Below are positions 61,982 through 64,000 of a DNA stretch of 64,000 nucleotides, in pieces. Source of the DNA: Bacillota bacterium (GTDB lineage Bacteria; Bacillota; Bacilli; Paenibacillales; NBRC-103111). Position 1 is the stretch's first letter, and every line of letters begins with the position of its first letter. The notes beneath the pieces are model-generated. The model was given only the letters and a program-made list of their open reading frames with translations, was not told the DNA's origin and did not search any database. The stretch spans positions 62,001 through 126,000 of the forward strand of contig JAEWIS010000025.1 in the NCBI GenBank assembly GCA_023386955.1. Reading direction: 5' to 3'. The translations under genes and the position numbers were made by a program.

Positions 61982-62416
61982 TTAGTCGGAATAAGCTTCG
62001 GCATTGAAGCTCTCCGGCCCGACTCTGGTGGGGAATACTTCCAGAAGGCCGGGGGCGCTGACAAATGCCTGATAGACGATAAAGCCGTCGTTAGGCGGAT
62101 TGTAATCGATACCGTTGGCGGTAACAACAGTTTGCGACAATACGAGTGTACCAACCGGAAGGTTCTCCGTCACAGAGAAGATTAAGGTAGATACACCGCC
62201 TACTACCCGGAAAATGTCAATAGTAACAGGCGTCAGGACTGTAACCAATGCAGCTGCAGTCACTGTAGCGGTAAAATGCACCCTAAGGTTTGTGCCTGCC
62301 CCGCTGACATTCAAGCCCAATGTGCCGAACAATGCCGGCGTAGCGCTGAGCGGAATTGCGATGGCGTTAGCGGTGCTGGCGTTTTGCGATACCTGTTGAT
62401 CTAACAGAATGGCCAT
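61982..62416 (-). CDS. Exosporium-like beta-sandwich protein
   Basis: 144 residues from the ATG behind GGAAGGAGGTGGAACT. Rich in Val, Thr, Ala and Asn with long beta stretches (LRVHFTATVTAAALVTVLTP, PVTIDIFRVVGGVSTLIFSV). The composition and strand order resemble small exosporium proteins such as ExsC and the C-terminal domain of BclA-type proteins. No signal peptide and no cysteines. Probably a spore outer-layer structural protein and possible glycan acceptor. Assigned by composition only. Confidence 0.65.
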   Translation of the reverse strand: MAILLDQQVSQNASTANAIAIPLSATPALFGTLGLNVSGAGTNLRVHFTATVTAAALVTVLTPVTIDIFRVVGGVSTLIFSVTENLPVGTLVLSQTVVTANGIDYNPPNDGFIVYQAFVSAPGLLEVFPTRVGPESFNAEAYSD

Positions 62417-62513
62417 AGTTCCACCTCCTTCCCTATTACTTCTACAACATATGCAGGGTGAATTGGAAGGAATGGATTTTTATCCACATGGCTGGAAAAA
62501 GGCGTTTGGTCTC

Positions 62514-63632
62514 CTATATGGATTCTCCCGGGAATACGGTATTCAGCAGTTGGAAGAGTCTGGACCGGAAGGAATGGTCCCGAAGGGTGCGGTGTAACCC
62601 GCGGACGGCAACCCGGTTGCGCTCCACCTCGTTATGGAGATAGTAATCGGCCAGATTCACAAATTCGGCGGCAGAAGCATAAGGGACGATTTCCTGGCCG
62701 GGAGTATAATACAGGGCCAGATCCTCCCTGATATCCGTCAGTTGAAGCGCCCCGCAGGCGGCGATTTCGTAAGTGCGGGGATTGATGGAGCGGCCTTCGA
62801 TATTCCTCGCATTTTTGCTGTAGACGGGGTCCACGGCCCCCCTGTGCATGTTGATCACCAGCTTGGCTCCGTTGTAGAACTTGACGGTTTCATCCACCGG
62901 CGTCCATGACAGCCGTATGCTCTCCGCCAGCTTTTCATAGCCGGCCAGGCGTTCCCATAAAGCTCCGATGATCACAATCCTGTGCCGGGTCAAAAAGGGG
63001 GTGATTTCATTGAAAAAACCGATCCGGTTGGGAAAGCCGTTGCCGATGAAGCAGATATCGCTATGGTATCGGTTCTCCACCGCCATGGGGCGGTAGATGG
63101 CGGTGGAGGCGGCCAAGGGCAAATAATGGGTCCGGGGATTACCGGCTTGACGGTAGAGCTCCACGCAGCTGAGCTCATGGGTAAATACATAATCGTATTG
63201 GACGGCCACCGAAGGGGTCCAATCCGTAAAATAGGGATCGTCTGCAAACCAAACCGCCGTCCGGATGCCTTGGGCGCGGATCTGGGCGACCATCTCCAGA
63301 TGATTCTCGGGGAACACATGAAGACCATTCATGACCAGCACCAGGTCGGGACGGAGCTCGGAGGCCAGGCGGTACAGATCCCCGGGATTGCCTGTATACG
63401 GCTCGCTGACCAAGGCGGACAGCGCCTCCTCCACTCCCCGGTCAATGGCTTCGAATCCTTGCCGGATGTACAGCACCCGCAGAGGCAAAACCGGATAGAC
63501 CGGCGGACTGACGCTCTGCAGGACGGTTTGGCAGCACCCGGTCCGGTAACCGTGGGACCGCCCGGCGGCATAACCGGTTTCATAGCTCAAGGCGGATTGC
63601 CTGGATTTCCGCCGCCCGTTTCGTATGCTCAT
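62514..63632 (-). CDS. CgeB-family glycosyltransferase with N-terminal Gly/Tyr motif
   Basis: 372 residues. A basic N-terminus (SIRNGRRKSRQ) is followed by YETGYAAGRSHGYRTG. The catalytic part resembles CgeB/DUF3880 plus a GT1-like domain: LYIRQGFEAIDRGVEEALSA, YVFTHELSCVELYRQAG, SDICFIGNGFPNRIGFFNE and INPRTYEIAACGALQLTDIR. CgeB glycosylates the spore crust in Bacillus subtilis. The N-terminal motif recurs at the C-terminus of the small basic protein at 61560-61805. The start follows GGGGGGATCCAC. Confidence 0.88.
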   Translation of the reverse strand: MSIRNGRRKSRQSALSYETGYAAGRSHGYRTGCCQTVLQSVSPPVYPVLPLRVLYIRQGFEAIDRGVEEALSALVSEPYTGNPGDLYRLASELRPDLVLVMNGLHVFPENHLEMVAQIRAQGIRTAVWFADDPYFTDWTPSVAVQYDYVFTHELSCVELYRQAGNPRTHYLPLAASTAIYRPMAVENRYHSDICFIGNGFPNRIGFFNEITPFLTRHRIVIIGALWERLAGYEKLAESIRLSWTPVDETVKFYNGAKLVINMHRGAVDPVYSKNARNIEGRSINPRTYEIAACGALQLTDIREDLALYYTPGQEIVPYASAAEFVNLADYYLHNEVERNRVAVRGLHRTLRDHSFRSRLFQLLNTVFPGESI

Positions 63633-63651
63633 GTGGATCCCCCCGCTTCCA

Positions 63652-64000
63652 TCAGATGTACCGGGACGGATGGGCCCTCATCCAATCCCGCATCTCGGCA
63701 AGCATGGTCCGGTACTCCGGAACCAGAAGGGCAGCCTCTGTTCTGGTGCAGCGGAGCGTCCGGTCCTGGCGGAAGTGGTCGTCGGGCACAATAACCGCAT
63801 CGGTTTTGCCGAACATGTCTTGGAACAAACCCAACAGCTCGTATTTGCTGACCTTCTGGGGGGCGGTGAGATGGACCAGCCCGGAGGTGCCGGCGCCGAG
63901 CATCTGCTCTACGGATTTAGCCAGCTGCAGCGTCGTCACCCCGTTCCAATAGACCTGGGTAAACCCTTTGACCTCGCCCTGCTGCGACATAAACCAGTCG
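63652..64000 (-). CDS. SDR sugar-nucleotide reductase, RmlD-like (partial, runs off the window)
   Basis: The C-terminal part (about 112 residues from an internal Met) is visible; the frame remains open to the window edge, so the start lies outside. FTQVYWNGVTTLQLAKSVEQ, SGLVHLTAPQKVSKYELLGL and the Arg-rich CTRTEAALLVPEY are typical of RmlD/CapF-like reductases. It would reduce the 4-keto sugar made by the CapE-like dehydratase, which fits UDP-L-rhamnosamine/quinovosamine or fucosamine synthesis. Located 19 bp upstream of the CgeB-like gene. Confidence 0.8.
   Translation of the reverse strand, partial: DWFMSQQGEVKGFTQVYWNGVTTLQLAKSVEQMLGAGTSGLVHLTAPQKVSKYELLGLFQDMFGKTDAVIVPDDHFRQDRTLRCTRTEAALLVPEYRTMLAEMRDWMRAHPSRYI

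Overview
The window looks like one contiguous chromosomal segment from a Paenibacillus-type (Bacillota, Paenibacillaceae) genome. This rests on strong AGGAGG ribosome binding sites, TTG/GTG starts, LplABC-type sugar importers without an ATPase, a GH78/GH105/PL11 pectin repertoire, SLH domains and a CgeB-like spore-surface glycosylation cluster. No rRNA, tRNA, CRISPR array or complete insertion sequence was seen.

Layout. (1) 1-522: non-coding repeats, a head-to-head array with 50-bp spacing followed by an ATCATTCG microsatellite. (2) 523-18397: first half of a rhamnogalacturonan/pectin utilisation locus. It holds a DUF1593 protein, an alpha-L-rhamnosidase, a serine hydrolase, a pectin methylesterase-GH105 fusion, a rhamnogalacturonan acetylesterase-like protein with SLH-like modules, an LplB/LplC/LplA importer, a membrane-bound AraC regulator and a LacI regulator. 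(3) 18547-27370: a non-pectin block with a chromate transporter and a compact minus-strand operon (DedA-like protein, PssA, heterodimeric ABC exporter, phospholipid-methyltransferase-like protein) divergent from a two-component system. (4) 27443-35402: second half of the pectin locus, with a secreted PL11 lyase, a second DUF1593 protein, GH105, and an overlapping DUF2264-GH88 pair. (5) 35499-42541: miscellaneous genes: MerR, DUF554, TspO-like, a DUF169/MarR/RidA group with shared palindromes, an SLH protein interrupted by an in-frame stop, a small alarmone synthetase and a type I toxin-antitoxin module. (6) 42566-47531: an MFS exporter, then arsenic resistance (arsR, acr3, arsC; arsM with a MarR regulator). 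(7) 48066-64000: a probable spore-surface glycosylation island with three small paralogous helical proteins, sugar-nucleotide epimerases/dehydratases, at least five glycosyltransferases, a methyltransferase, DUF1796, beta-rich exosporium-like proteins and a small basic protein that shares a Gly/Tyr-rich motif with the CgeB-like transferase.

How the genes fit together. In the pectin locus only the PL11 lyase has a clear Sec signal. The inferred route is extracellular cleavage of rhamnogalacturonan I, import by LplABC with an ATPase encoded elsewhere, and cytoplasmic removal of methyl and acetyl groups, unsaturated uronates and rhamnose. A TAGTAAACTA palindrome core recurs upstream of the rhamnosidase and DUF1593 genes, with half-sites upstream of lacI, which suggests a common regulon across both halves. 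In the terminal island, CapE-like and CapG-like enzymes plus a partial RmlD-like reductase probably make a UDP-deoxyamino sugar used by the local glycosyltransferases.

The most novel-looking points are the spore-surface island with its shared motif and small proteins, the MarR-arsM pair with two matching 21-bp operators and paired cysteines, the complete holin-like toxin/antisense RNA cassette, and the phospholipid-centred operon. All functions are inferred by reading the sequence; no database search was run.
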